Below are positions 1 through 12,400 of a stretch of DNA of 64,000 bases, piece by piece. Numbering within the stretch: the first letter of the stretch is position 1; every line of letters begins with the position of its first letter. This DNA is from Membranipora membranacea (taxonomy: Eukaryota; Bryozoa; Gymnolaemata; Cheilostomatida; Membraniporidae), in assembly GCA_914767715.1 (NCBI GenBank), contig OU612070.1, positions 5,289,501-5,353,500 on the forward strand. The letters run 5' to 3'. Both the position numbers and the translations under genes were made by a program. The notes beneath the pieces are model-generated. The model was given only the letters and a program-made list of their open reading frames with translations. It was not told the origin of the DNA and made no database searches.

Positions 1-453
1 AACGGTTCTTTTAGGAAATCCATCAATAGATTCTTCAACCAAGATCATAATCAGAAGATAAGTCTTCTTTATCTCATAACAGATTGCTATCTTGCCCTTC
101 TAAAAACTTGCAATGGCAGGATGGTATGTGTTTGGAGAGGACTGATGTGCTAATTGACGCTCCAAAATATTAGGGGTTTAGATTTTAACAAAAATATCAA
201 AATTAATACTTGAAGGTCCAGCATCAGGTAGTGTTCAGTGATTCTTAACCTAGTCTCCTCCTGCTCAATTAACTTTTGGGTCAACAAAAAAGTACGATCA
301 GACAGTACTGGGAGAATTATACTTATTTTCATTTATATGACAGTACAAAACCTTTTATCGCACAAAAAATTAATAAGATGAAATGGATAGACGACTCATT
401 GATCAGCATTATCAAGTACTTGTAACTATATTTCACGTTCAAGTAATTCTTAC

Positions 454-3400
454 CTCGATATGCTGACACAACTCTTACAGTGCTAGGGGCATGAACTTCC
501 CTGGTATTCCAATCAAACAGTATATCCTCACTTTCAATCATACCGAGCTGTTTAGCATCACATGGGAAAGCTATTAGTTGCGGTGTGCGGTACACCTACC
601 AATAGATATGAGAGAGCTATACAAACACTTTTGTTTCACAAAATATTAAAGCTGATGTAAATGATCTAAGTGAGAGTCATAATTAATATCTTAGAGCAAT
701 TCTGGTCTCTAACTAATGTGTCTTTGTCAAAAATATTTATAATCAAATAAATCTATAACTTATAAAGGCTGTGAATTCCACGAAAAATGTTTGTTCAATG
801 CTGTCCGTCAAGATCTGCCAATCATGCAACATTGTACAAATTATTTTTATGCCTGTTCCTGTTCGTCTTATCATACTGTTGTCCAATGTCCGCCAAGTTT
901 TTCTGTCAATTTTTGTCCAATGTATGTCCAGCTGTGTCCAGTGTTCATCCACCTTTGCCCTATGCCCCCCATTTTTGTCCGATGTCTGTGAATGTCATTC
1001 CGTTCATGTTTGATTTCCAGGCCTGTCCACACTTATATTGCATGGTTGAAATTGAAACGTTTTCCCGAGGCTCTCTCTGCGGCAATCAGTCTTGTATTTT
1101 AGATATTTTAAATCAAACAAAGCACTTCAGTATCATTTTATTAAAGTCTGTGAGTGTAATATGCAGGTAATAACCTGGAATACCCAGGGCTAGGGAGTTG
1201 AAAGGTTGAAAGTTTTTAATCTCAGAGTTTTTGTTGTAATTCACGCGTTATGCATTACTATATGAGCTATGAAATGTATTGCTTTGTTCTGGAGACTTTC
1301 AAGAAATGTTCGGCGCTACTACTGACATTTCATGTCAGACTAGCTCTGTGTCACTGCAAACTCTCATATTTGTTTACATGTTGTTATCTTATGTAACACC
1401 TGTAACTATCTCAGCTAATTTACGAAGTTGGTAACGAGGGCAAGCAGCATTGTCCTTTTTTATAATAGGACCAACTAGTATAATCTTGTAATGATGCTGC
1501 CACATGTCTCCTGGTCTGTGTAGTCATTGAACTTCATTGTTCATGCTCTTTCAGCAAAAACCATCCGTCCGAAATTTTCTGCCCACCCGTCAAACATTTT
1601 TTTTCTCTTTCTGTTCACATTGTTCCTCCAAACCCGTAGATCCAGGATGTCTCTGCCCTTCCATAAAAAAACTTTGTCCATCCGTTCTGTCCGTTGAGTA
1701 AAACAGGTTTGTCCTGACTCTTTCTGCATGTCAATGAAAAATTTGTCTTTCCGTCTTGCTCGTCAAGTAAATATCGGCTGCCCAGTTAGATAAGAGCGGT
1801 CGGATGGGAATCCTGTCCATGCACACTTCTGTTGGACAGACCTTAAAGTGCTCAAGTAAACGGTTTGTTTACTGAAGCGCAGAGAAACAAATTTTCTCTT
1901 CTGCGGAAAACTGAGGATCAAAAATGATTTTCCTTTTTCTATTATGGTGTCTGTCTTAAAACTTCTGTGTAGCAACAAGCTATAAGTGATGAAAAGGAGA
2001 GGGTTGGGCTTACATTGAAATCAGTGAGCTCAAATGTAGAGTCACTAGGACTAGTCCCATCAAATGTAACTTTCACTTCCCAATTCAGAGCCTCTTCAAA
2101 CCAGTTAGGAGGATTTGCAATGCTGTCTTCATTAGAGACATTGAGAACAATTCCATTCAGAGCTAATGTTCTCTTTGGGTTGGAACCTGCAAAGAATTTG
2201 AAAATAACGATAGTAAATAGATCAAATTTTAGCACTCATGTCCCATATAAGATGTGAGAAAGATGAAAAGCTCACAAATAAAGTTGTAATATTCAATGTC
2301 CTCAAATTGTACTCTCACTTATTATTGTAACTTGTTCTGACTGGGAAAGTCACATTTTAGAACACTTTCATGGTCTATCAAGTTCGTACTTAAGGTATTC
2401 ATACTAAATTTGCCAAAAAATGCTTGCAAAGAATAAATGTCAACGCACAGGGTTTCTGTGTTCACAGATCGACAGAGAATAAGAAATTATGAATTCTGCC
2501 TAATTTTGCTCAACCTATATGGATAGTTAAAGGGTGACATCAAATGCATTGGGTAAGAAATGCAACCTGTGTGGGCCTTCCAAGAGGGAACAATTCAAAT
2601 TTATTTGACTATAAATCATAATATATCTTTAAGTTTTTTTATCCAATTTAGGTCAACTTTTGAAGGTTTTGCCTCATAATTTCCCTACAATATTTTTATA
2701 TTTACCACTGTAATGAAAGCATATAGTGTTCCAAATATGATCATCAATAAGGGTAACAGAACTTGACCCGACCATCAGAGTCTGAAGTCCGTCACCATCG
2801 GCTACCATATACTCGGGTCTGTAAAAAAACAATCTTAGACATTGCATGTATATCTCAGATCAATAGAGAGTGAACTAATTCACTTAGCATGAGTACCATC
2901 ACAAGGAATTCGGTCTGACGACCCCAGTTCAATGTCACTAGTAAGGAGCGGGTACATGTTAGGTACTCGTAAAAAATTGTACCAAACCATCAGATATACA
3001 CATAAAAATAGTGTAGTTTCGATTTCAGTGTGCCCATAGTGTTAATAAATGCAAAACAGTTCGGCTCAGGAGAGTCAGATCATAGCTTAGTTCATTGATC
3101 AGAGTGATGCTTGATCAAGTTCAATCGATTCGACTGCTTTTGGAGTTGCTACCCCTGGAAGGGGGCAACTCCGAATGCAGGCAGTATAAAATTCTAAAAT
3201 CTGACAATTCGCCCCACTCGTACGAGCCAATAAATATGGCCTTGTTGAGCTTCGGTTACTTGTCGCTAGTTGCAGGGCATGGTATGGATTAAAAAATTAT
3301 ATTATATGTCATCAAGACTGTTTGAGTTCATGCACAACAGTCATTGCCGGCACTCCCACCTGAATACCTCCACTGCATTTTGCCTAAGATTTCTTCATGG

Positions 3401-6400
3401 CCAAAGTTGACCACCAAGCATCAAAAACAGGCATAGATGTTTTGAAAAATAATCAGATATGGTCACTTTAAGAACACGGATCAGCCCTTTGTAAATACAA
3501 TTAGGACTAAGCAATTTCTAAGGATATGTGTTGTTAAATGTAAGAAACTGGTGATAGTAAGCAGTTACAATGGTATATAATATGGTAATAAGATAGAATA
3601 TATGAATGTTTCATCTCACTGAGTTTTAAGAGCGCAAATCAGCCCTGCGAAATTAAAGAAGGCCAAGGCAATTTCTAAGGATACGTGCTGTTGGGTGTAA
3701 GAAACTGGTGATAGTAAGCAGTTAGAACGGTATATAATATGGTAATAAGATAGAATATAAGAATGTTTTATCTCACTGAGTTTTAAGAACGCAGATCAGC
3801 CCTTCCAAATTAAATAAAGCCAAGGTAATTTCTAAGGATATGTGCTTTTAGGTGTAAGAAACCGGTGATAGAATATAAGAATGTTTCATCTCACTGAGAT
3901 TACTTACCTATTTTGCCCACTGAGAATTTGAAATCGAATTGATACATCATTACAGAAAAGAGTTAAGATAGTAGTTGATTGGAGAAACATTCACTATGGT
4001 TCCATGGATCGATTATGTAAGGATTTCGGTAGTAATCGCCCCATGGAAATGGCATTAAAGTCAAATTCCGAGTGTGACGAATGACTTTTTGGACGCGAAT
4101 ATCCAAACCTAATTGGAGTCGTGGCTGAATGGTTAGCGGCGCTTGCACACAGTGCCTTCAAAGGGATTAAACACGGGAGGCCGGGGTTCAAGTCTCGGTC
4201 GCGGCAGATTCTTTTCATGTTTTTCCCATCATGGATATGGTTAGAATCCACTGGATTCTAACCATTCGAAATTGGAGTGAACCACAAAATCGACCCATGG
4301 AACCATAGTGATTGTAATGGCACAAATAGTTGAGATTTCAATAAAAGCAATGCAAGAAGCCTATCTATTACTATGGTAGGCTACAATTTGTTTTGAGAGT
4401 TCAAATTCTAACAAAAGGTATGACTGCTGCACCATAAATCCATAATAGATTAGCCTTTGTTCCAAATAAATTTCTATAGCAGCTTATTTGCCAAGGCACT
4501 ATCCACTAAGGCTCTAACAATTTGCTATAAACTTTAAAGGTAGAGGAGGGAGATAAGCCTTAATGTCCCTTAATTTGCTTCAATGAGCCTTAATTTGCAA
4601 AATAATGGCTAGAAAAAAAAAAGAATGTCGCCTGGAGGTTTCACAAGCCAGTGATTCTGATAGCCGGTCCCAAGCCCGGGTAAAGACAGAGGGTTCAATG
4701 TCAGGAAGGGCATCCGGTTGGTAAAATCCCCCGCTTCACAGAAAACATGCAGGGACAACCAACGTTTTCAACCAATGCTAGGATGCCACCCTTATGTGGC
4801 ACTTCGCAGCGGAATCACCGTCGCCCCGATGCTGTGATAAGAAAACGAGAGGGGCGATACTGTAAACTCAGAATGGCCACGATAAATATTGGTACTCTTA
4901 CTGGAAAAAGCAGGGAAGTTGCTGCGGTTATATTAGCCAGGAAGATTGACATACTATGCCTACAAGAATTGAGATGGACTGGGGGTCAATCTGGTGGAAA
5001 AGCCAGGGCTCTTGGTGATGGGTACAAGTTGTACTATTGCGGAGGGAAGAAAATAAGAAATGGAGTTGGGATTTGTCTCAGTGAATAATGGCAGGATAAA
5101 GTAATAGCAGTAGAAAGGAAGCCAGATCGCATAATATATATGAAATTGGTAAAACCTGGAATGAGCATCAACATCATATCAGCGTATGCCCCCCAGCAAG
5201 GATGCAGTCAGGAGGAGAAAGATTTGTTCTAGAACCAACTTAAAGGCATCTTGGCTGGACTCCCAGAAGGAGAAGAGTTGATAGTTGCGGGAGACTTGAA
5301 TGGACATGTTGGAAGAGTTGGAGTAGAGAGATGGCATGGAGGTTGGACGATAGGAAGGAGAAATGAGGAGGGAGAAAGAGTGTTGGAGATGGCACAGACA
5401 TACGACTTGGCACTCATAAACACTTTCTTTGAAAAGAAGGAAGAGCATCTGATAACATTCAAGAGTGGAGGAAATAGGTCAGTCATAGACTATATAGCAA
5501 TCAGAAGACACCACCTAGGAGTAGAGGAACTGCAAGGTAGTGCCAGGAGAGTCTATAGCACCGCAGCATAGACTTCTCATAGCGGATCTTACAGTGAAGA
5601 GAAAGCGAGAGCGGCGAAGGAAAAGAAAGGCTAGGGCTAAGTGGTGGGAGCTAAAGGAAGAAGGGCAAGAGTATATAGAGAAATTAACTGAATACATCGA
5701 GAGTAAGGAGACAAAGGAATGGACATGGGGAAATACGTACCAGAAGGCAGTTGAACTAGCAAAAGAGGAACTCGGTGAAAGATCTGGAGGGAAATATATA
5801 GAGAAAGAGTCTTGGTTTTGGAATTCAGAGGTACCGGAAGCAGTAGGACAGAAACGTGATGCTTTTAAGGAGTGGCAGAGAGCAAAGGAAAGACTGGAGA
5901 TGGACCCAGAGGCGGCTGAAGCCAACGAAAGAGACTATAGAGAAAAGAATAAAACAACAAAGGAGAAAGTGGCAATAGCAAAAGAAAAGGGGTATGAAAA
6001 GCTGTATGAAGATCTCAAAGAAAATGGACCAAAGAATCTCTATAAGCTTCCCAAAACCAGAAAAAGGAGGTCTCAAGACATAGACAGGGTGATCTTTGTG
6101 AAGGATAGAGAGGGCAAAATCTTGTGCGGAGATGATGATATTAAGATGAGATGGAGAGAATATTTTGACAAGTTGCTCAACACCAAAAATCAAAGGAAGG
6201 ACTTGCAGAGGAGTGATGAAATAGAGGGACCGATGAGGCTGATAAGCGAATCCGAAGTCAAAATACAGTTAGAGAAGATGAAAAATAGAAAGGCAACTGG
6301 ACCAGATGAATTCCCAATAGAGGTAGTGAAGAGTCTTGGGCAGACAGGTTTGACCTGGATGACAGCTGTATTACAAGATGTACAAGAAAATGGGATACCA

Positions 6401-9400
6401 CCAGAATGGAGAAGAAGCAAAATCACACCTTTGTATAAGCAAAAGGGAGATCCTCTAAACTGTTCAAACTATAGAGGGATAAAACTCCTCAGTCACTGTC
6501 TAAAGCTTTGGGAGCGAGTGATAGAGGCGAGGGTAAGGGAAATGAGTAAGATCAGTGGCAGGCAGTATTGCTTCCAGAAAGGGAAGTCAACAGCGGTAAT
6601 ACACCTGTAATTGGGTGAAGGTCAACTTGTTGCACCCATCCTCCAAAATAAAATGATTAGTATGCTGATGACAAATGAGGCTGTAGCCAATTCAAAAGCA
6701 CTGCTATCAGTGAAATTGAACCCCGTTAATATTTTCAGGTGTATTTGCAATGGAAATGTATTGAATTAAAGTTTGAAAATCTTTTTGCAAAATCGTTTTT
6801 GGAAGATCAATGCATACGGATTGGCTAATGTAAATTAGACCGGAAATGTGTACAAAATGCAATGGTCTTATATATGGGGCCACTAAAAAATTCTGACAAC
6901 CGTTTTTCAACCCATAGTCACCAATATGGAAGACCAGGAGCATACCATCATTTTGAGTGGTCTGGTTAAAGAATTGAAAGAACCTGAAGCAGGCCTATTG
7001 AGGTGACAAGTCAACATAGTTTGCATGTAAAGCAATGGGGAAATAAATAGAGGTGTTGGACCAGCACAGCCCACGTTTTGTTTGAGAGTACTCCAGGAAA
7101 AGATGAGGGAACATCAAAAGGACTTACATATGGTTTTTGTCGACCTAGAAAAGGTGTATAATACAGTACCTAGAGACCTAATCTGGTACCGTCTGAGGAA
7201 GCGTGGAGTTCCTGAGACATTTGTGAGTGCAATCAAAGACATGTACAAGGACTGCAAAACATCAGTTGTGACAAATGTAGGTGAAACTGATGAGATTGAG
7301 ATAGAAGTAGGATTACATCAAGGATCTGCACTTAGCCTTTTCCTTTTCATATTGATCTTGGATGTCATCACCGAGGAGATTCAGGAGGACACGCCGTGGG
7401 CAGTGCTGTTTGCTGACGACCTTGTTCTTTGCGATGAAACTAGGGAGAGGATGGAAGAGAGACTGGAGAACTGGAAGGGGCGTTTAGAAGATGCAGGATG
7501 AAAAGTAAGTAGGCCAAAGATACAACATCTACCGCCAGCCGGAAACTTACAAAGGATAGAAATGGTATCAACATTCAAATACCTGGGAACCACAATAGAT
7601 CAAGAGGGAGGATGCGGAATAGAAATTGCAAAGAGGATGGAGAAGGCATGGAATAGATGGAGAGAGCTGACAGGAGTGCTTTGCGATAAGAAAATTCCCA
7701 CCAAGCTCAAGGTTCTATTGTACAAGACGGCAATAAAACCTACACTGATGTGTGGAAATGAGATCTGGCCACTGACTCAAAGACAAGAAGACAAGATAAG
7801 TGCAACTGAGATGAGGATGCTCCGACACATTTATAATATAGACTAGGAAGAGCATAAAACAAATGAGAGTATAAGGGAGGAGGCCAAAATAGAAGCGAGT
7901 GCAATAGGTATGAGGAGGAGACGTCTTCAATGGTATGGACATGTACGCAGGAGAGATATGGAGGAAGATATTAGAATGGTGGCGGAGATGAGAATACAGA
8001 GAAAGAGAAAGAGAGGGAGGCCAAAGAAAAGATGGATGGATACAGCGAAGGATGACATGCTGAGATGGGACCTATCAGATGAAGATGTTGATGATAGAAT
8101 CAGATGGCATTCTCTGATAGAACTTGGTGCCCTGCAGGACCGCCACCCATCCCGGAACACGGCAGACTAGGTGAGAAAGGTGAGAAAGGTGAGAATGGCT
8201 AGAAAAAGCAAAATTTGTTGTGTTGGTAATTGGCAATATTCTATGTGATTGCATTCACTGCATGCTGGATTTTATAGTACGCCCAAAAAATATCAGGTAT
8301 GAATCTAGTCTGTTTTGCAGTAATTGAAGATGGATGGGCAAAACTGTAGGTGCTTATTGTGTGATAAAATAGGGTTCAGATTCCACCATTTGTCAGCCTA
8401 GGGCGGAAAGGCCCTTTAATAGTCTATAGCCTCGCGCTGTGTTACCTTATTAAGTCGATGTTGTGCCCTTTTGTTGTTAGGACAAGCAGAATATTAGATA
8501 TGGAGGGAGAGGTAGTAGTGATTGAATAGGGGATGTGACGCAATTGGTATTGGTGGCATGTCATAAAATGACCCATTATGATTTAAAATACATACATAGC
8601 CCTAACTCATCAAACTTACAACAATATAGTGTCTATATTGTTTGGAGCCCGCCTTATTGCCAAGGGTGGCCATGTAAAGTTTTAACTGTGCCTGACACTC
8701 TAAGCTTTTGTAAGCAATTTAACTATTCTATGTTTCAGTTCAAACGAGATCCATAGACTGTGTGTGCTGATATGTTGATTACAGGTTATTATGGTTGGAA
8801 ATCGCCACAAAATCAGTGCAACTTACTCATGTTCTGGATTAAAAGTAACTTTTGCCATCATAAAGTCTCCCATGATCAGCTCGACATCTATCTGTGCCAC
8901 GCTATCTAGTGAAAATTTCATTGCAGAGCAAATCGCAACTCCTTCATTTGCCGAGGGTGGGCGTAAACTTAAATTCCTAGACTCAATAGCTACTGAGATA
9001 GGTTCAGTAGTCCCATCGTGTTCAAATAGTAAACCTCCACCTGAAAAATACATCGATTCTAATTTATTCCATTCAAACAAAAACTCACAATGTGCCACAG
9101 ATTATAGTCACATGGCCAGAGCTGTTCAGATGACTCGTGGATTGATAATTTAATTGTTCACTATCTGTTTCTTTATACGTTCAGCGTATATTACCTAACC
9201 TGCTTGCGACAATCGATAGCTAACTACCAACCATGAAAAATTCATATTGTCATATAAAAATCAGATGATGACATATTTCGATGCAGATTACTCAGGTTCT
9301 CTTATATTTGGGTTGTGTGGCCTGGGTGTTATATTTGTGAAAATTCTTGGGAATCCCAAGTAAGTACGCCCACTCAAAAGTGTCAACAATGACTTCAAAG

Positions 9401-12400
9401 TGAGTTTATTAGGGTAAAGAGAGAGCTGAAACTGTAGGCAATAATGATCCACAAATTTCTAACCACCCTTTAATCACAATGTGCCACATTGATCATCTAA
9501 CTAAACAAGCAAATTATGCAATCTCAGGCACTTACGATTATGTAATTACTAATTAGGGACCACTGGTGAGTTGAATGATCTAACTACGCTGAATAATACA
9601 GTGAGAGGGCATATGTGTTTAATAGTAATAACAATTAACATTGAGATAGAATATTACCATTGCAGATTGACGAAGCCTTCAGGTGAGACTCTCCCGTGAT
9701 ACTAACTTCATCACTCTTATTAGTCGATGTCACGTGAGTTAGGCAGGTCAGTGGAAACTCTGTCATCATGTCATATTCGTTCTCTGTACAGTCACCAAAC
9801 AACCCCACGCTCATCTCCGCTGTTGTGTTATCAAACTTTTCTACTGAAACCTGTCAACATATTTATAAAGCACAAATACAGAGGTGTAAGTGGATTCAAA
9901 CTTTTCAAGTGCTGATGTCGATCTGAACTAAATTTTTATTGATTTCTGAATGTGATCCCTAATAAGTAGTTGTCTCATATCACAGCCTGCTCTGACAACT
10001 CCGAAATAGTCATGTTATTATAGGATGTGTCAACAAAACTGAATTACTATGGCGGAGGAACCACATCATGGGTTCTCGTTCACATTGTACTTTTGTAACT
10101 GCGTTGCAAATTTCCCTTTATGTCAGTTAAAGGTCGAAATGGGGCTAGCGTTACTTTAGAACAGTGAACATAGAGTATGACATGACCAGAACAGTAAAAT
10201 GAATTCTTGATACCCCGTGTTTTGAGTTGGGAAGACTACAATTTTAGCCTCTCATAAAGCATGTGCACAATCAGAACGTTCAGGATTTGTTTTGCTTGTT
10301 CAGTTTGAGCGACTTTTTCAACCTTCCCTAAAGCATTGCCTACAATTATTGATTTGATGCTGTGTTTGGTTAAATTATGATATATTCTCAACACTATTTA
10401 TTACATTCTAATAAAACTGCAAATGGATATAATAGTACAACAGAGATCTATTCGAGATTTGATTTAAAGCAAACAAATATAGGAAAGCACATTGATTGTT
10501 GCTGAGGCAGCAGGATGAGATATATCCTTCTAGCATTCACACATATTATGAATATTATAGATTTTTATTTCATTTTATAAAACTTTTTAGATTTTACCAA
10601 TATTAATTTCAGCACTAGCATTTTAATATTTTGTGTCAGCGAGCTTGGGACAGTTCGATGACTGGTGGATTATTGGTTTTGCGTTGAGAGCTGCTGAAAC
10701 AATGTTCGTGGAGATTGCGCTGAAAATCATTCTAATCATGAAACTAACTGCTTAGCCATAAAAAATATATCACCAAGCTGAAATTTACCATTTAGAGAAA
10801 GAGTGATGATTCTCTGTGACTGCTATTGCATGAGCAGCTTTGATCAATGCCTTTCAATTTGTGTTTTTAAAGCGTCTCCAAATATTCACTAACCCTTGAG
10901 TCTGCAGTTGGCTCAAATGTACCAATGGAGTTGTTGGCTTGGATCGCAGTGAAGTTGAATTCATGTCTTTCAACAGTAGCAGTCCATATCTCACTGCTTG
11001 AATCGTTATCGCTACTCTGATAGATGCAAGTCCTAAATCCTGTTTGACCATCTACGTGCAGCTGTTCCTCACTTATCCACAAGTCTAATCAAAGAGAAAG
11101 CATATCTTGGAGATTATAAACTTGTATGGAAGTAAAATTATCAAATCAAAATTCTGATAGATTAGAACAAATTCCATATAATATGGGAATAATTAAAGTC
11201 TTAAAGAGGTAGGAATCGAAGGGGGTGCACGGGGATTAATCATGTGAAGTGACAGGCAAGACCATTGGCTGATCAATGTAATTAGAGGCGGAGAATGGCC
11301 TTGGTCTCCGCCTCTAACAGCCAGTCCACGTTGCGTTCTCAAGTGGTCAAGTGTGTTATATAAGAAATTGTGATTCGCAGACACCCATAAATAATGTTGA
11401 ATAGAAGCTATGATATAGCTATTGTTGTGTTGGCTCATCACACTTGGGATTATAGGGTTTAATTACAACGGTCAATTTCAATCTTGACAACGGTATCTAG
11501 GCAACCTCTAAAACCATAAATCATAACGTCAAAATTGACCAATAAGAGCTCGTATATTTTGAAGCGGATGATTTGAAATCATCAGAACTGGGCAATTTCG
11601 TATGACATTAGTCATATTTTCACCACTTTCCAATGCTATTATTGGAATGAAAATTTATTGGGCATGTGTATCACACAATTCCGCATCAGCTTGTCTGATT
11701 CCCATTAAAAATAATTCACTGCTTCTCCTCTTAATTCCGGAAAAGCAGGAGGAATTTGGATGCTGCTAACCCCATTTGAATTTGATATGGCTGGGCGATC
11801 GCTTTACATTGACTGGCCCTTATATACCGGTCGAGGCACTTTAAGAAAATAATATTAATTAAATTAATATACAATAAAAAAAAATACCAAGCATTCAAGA
11901 AATAAATTCAACCTGAGATTTTAAAGTGATTTATACTCAATAAACTCCTCTTAGAAGTGCCTCTCTCGAAAACTCAGAAAAAAACAAACAATAAGTCTAC
12001 CTATTGTGCCGGATGTTGTGTTCCTCTCTGACTGGACAACCTCAATCATGGTAATTGAATCTGCAGATGACACCACCAAGCCCAGGCCTACTTGCTTCAC
12101 GATCTCTCCATTGCTTTCCTCTGCATTCTGAAACAAAACTTATAAATTTAAACTATATATTTCCTAGTGTATGGGTTTTATCAAATCAACATTCTCATAT
12201 TTGCATTTGAACTTTGACCTTCTTGGAAGGCCATGTGATTATTATTATCAGTGACCACTGATCACAATATTGTGATTGCAGGTACTTGAATTGTGAAATG
12301 ATGTATCAATTCAAGTCTTTGACAAGCATTTTGCTCTGCTGCTGACTTTATCTCTGGTTCCCAGTCAGAAGCGACATAATTTGTAACTTGGGAATTTTTT

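Larger units (their letters stand above)
4618..8193 (+). mobile_element. RTE-clade LINE, near full length but inactivated
   Basis: Target-site duplication AATGGCTAGAAAAA (14 bp) at 4604-4617 and 8194-8207 fixes the ends. Before the coding part lies the RTE-like leader with GGAAGGGCATCCGG. The element then carries an apurinic-type endonuclease, a reverse transcriptase with FADD, and the RTE C-terminal signature (HIYNID, RLQWYGHVRRRD, RGRPKKRW). It ends in short GGTGAGAAA repeats, as is usual for RTE tails. It is dead: in-frame stops near 5086, 5230, 7500 and 7845, a frameshift near 5540, and about 480 bp of foreign sequence inside the RT. It lies in intron 6 of the pentraxin-like gene, in opposite orientation. 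Confidence 0.9.

Noticed and set aside
1-453. Minus-strand 60-codon frame at 150-332
   Set aside because: No splice borders that fit phase 1 after exon 9 of the pentraxin-like gene. I see nothing else in this stretch.
3468-3900. CRISPR-like array
   Set aside because: Only three long, contiguous tandem units without spacers, in a eukaryotic intron.
4104-4206. Functional tRNA gene
   Set aside because: The anticodon loop and length are abnormal and it lies inside a mobile element.
5515-8160. Several minus-strand frames of 75-136 codons
   Set aside because: Antisense shadows of the RTE polyprotein.
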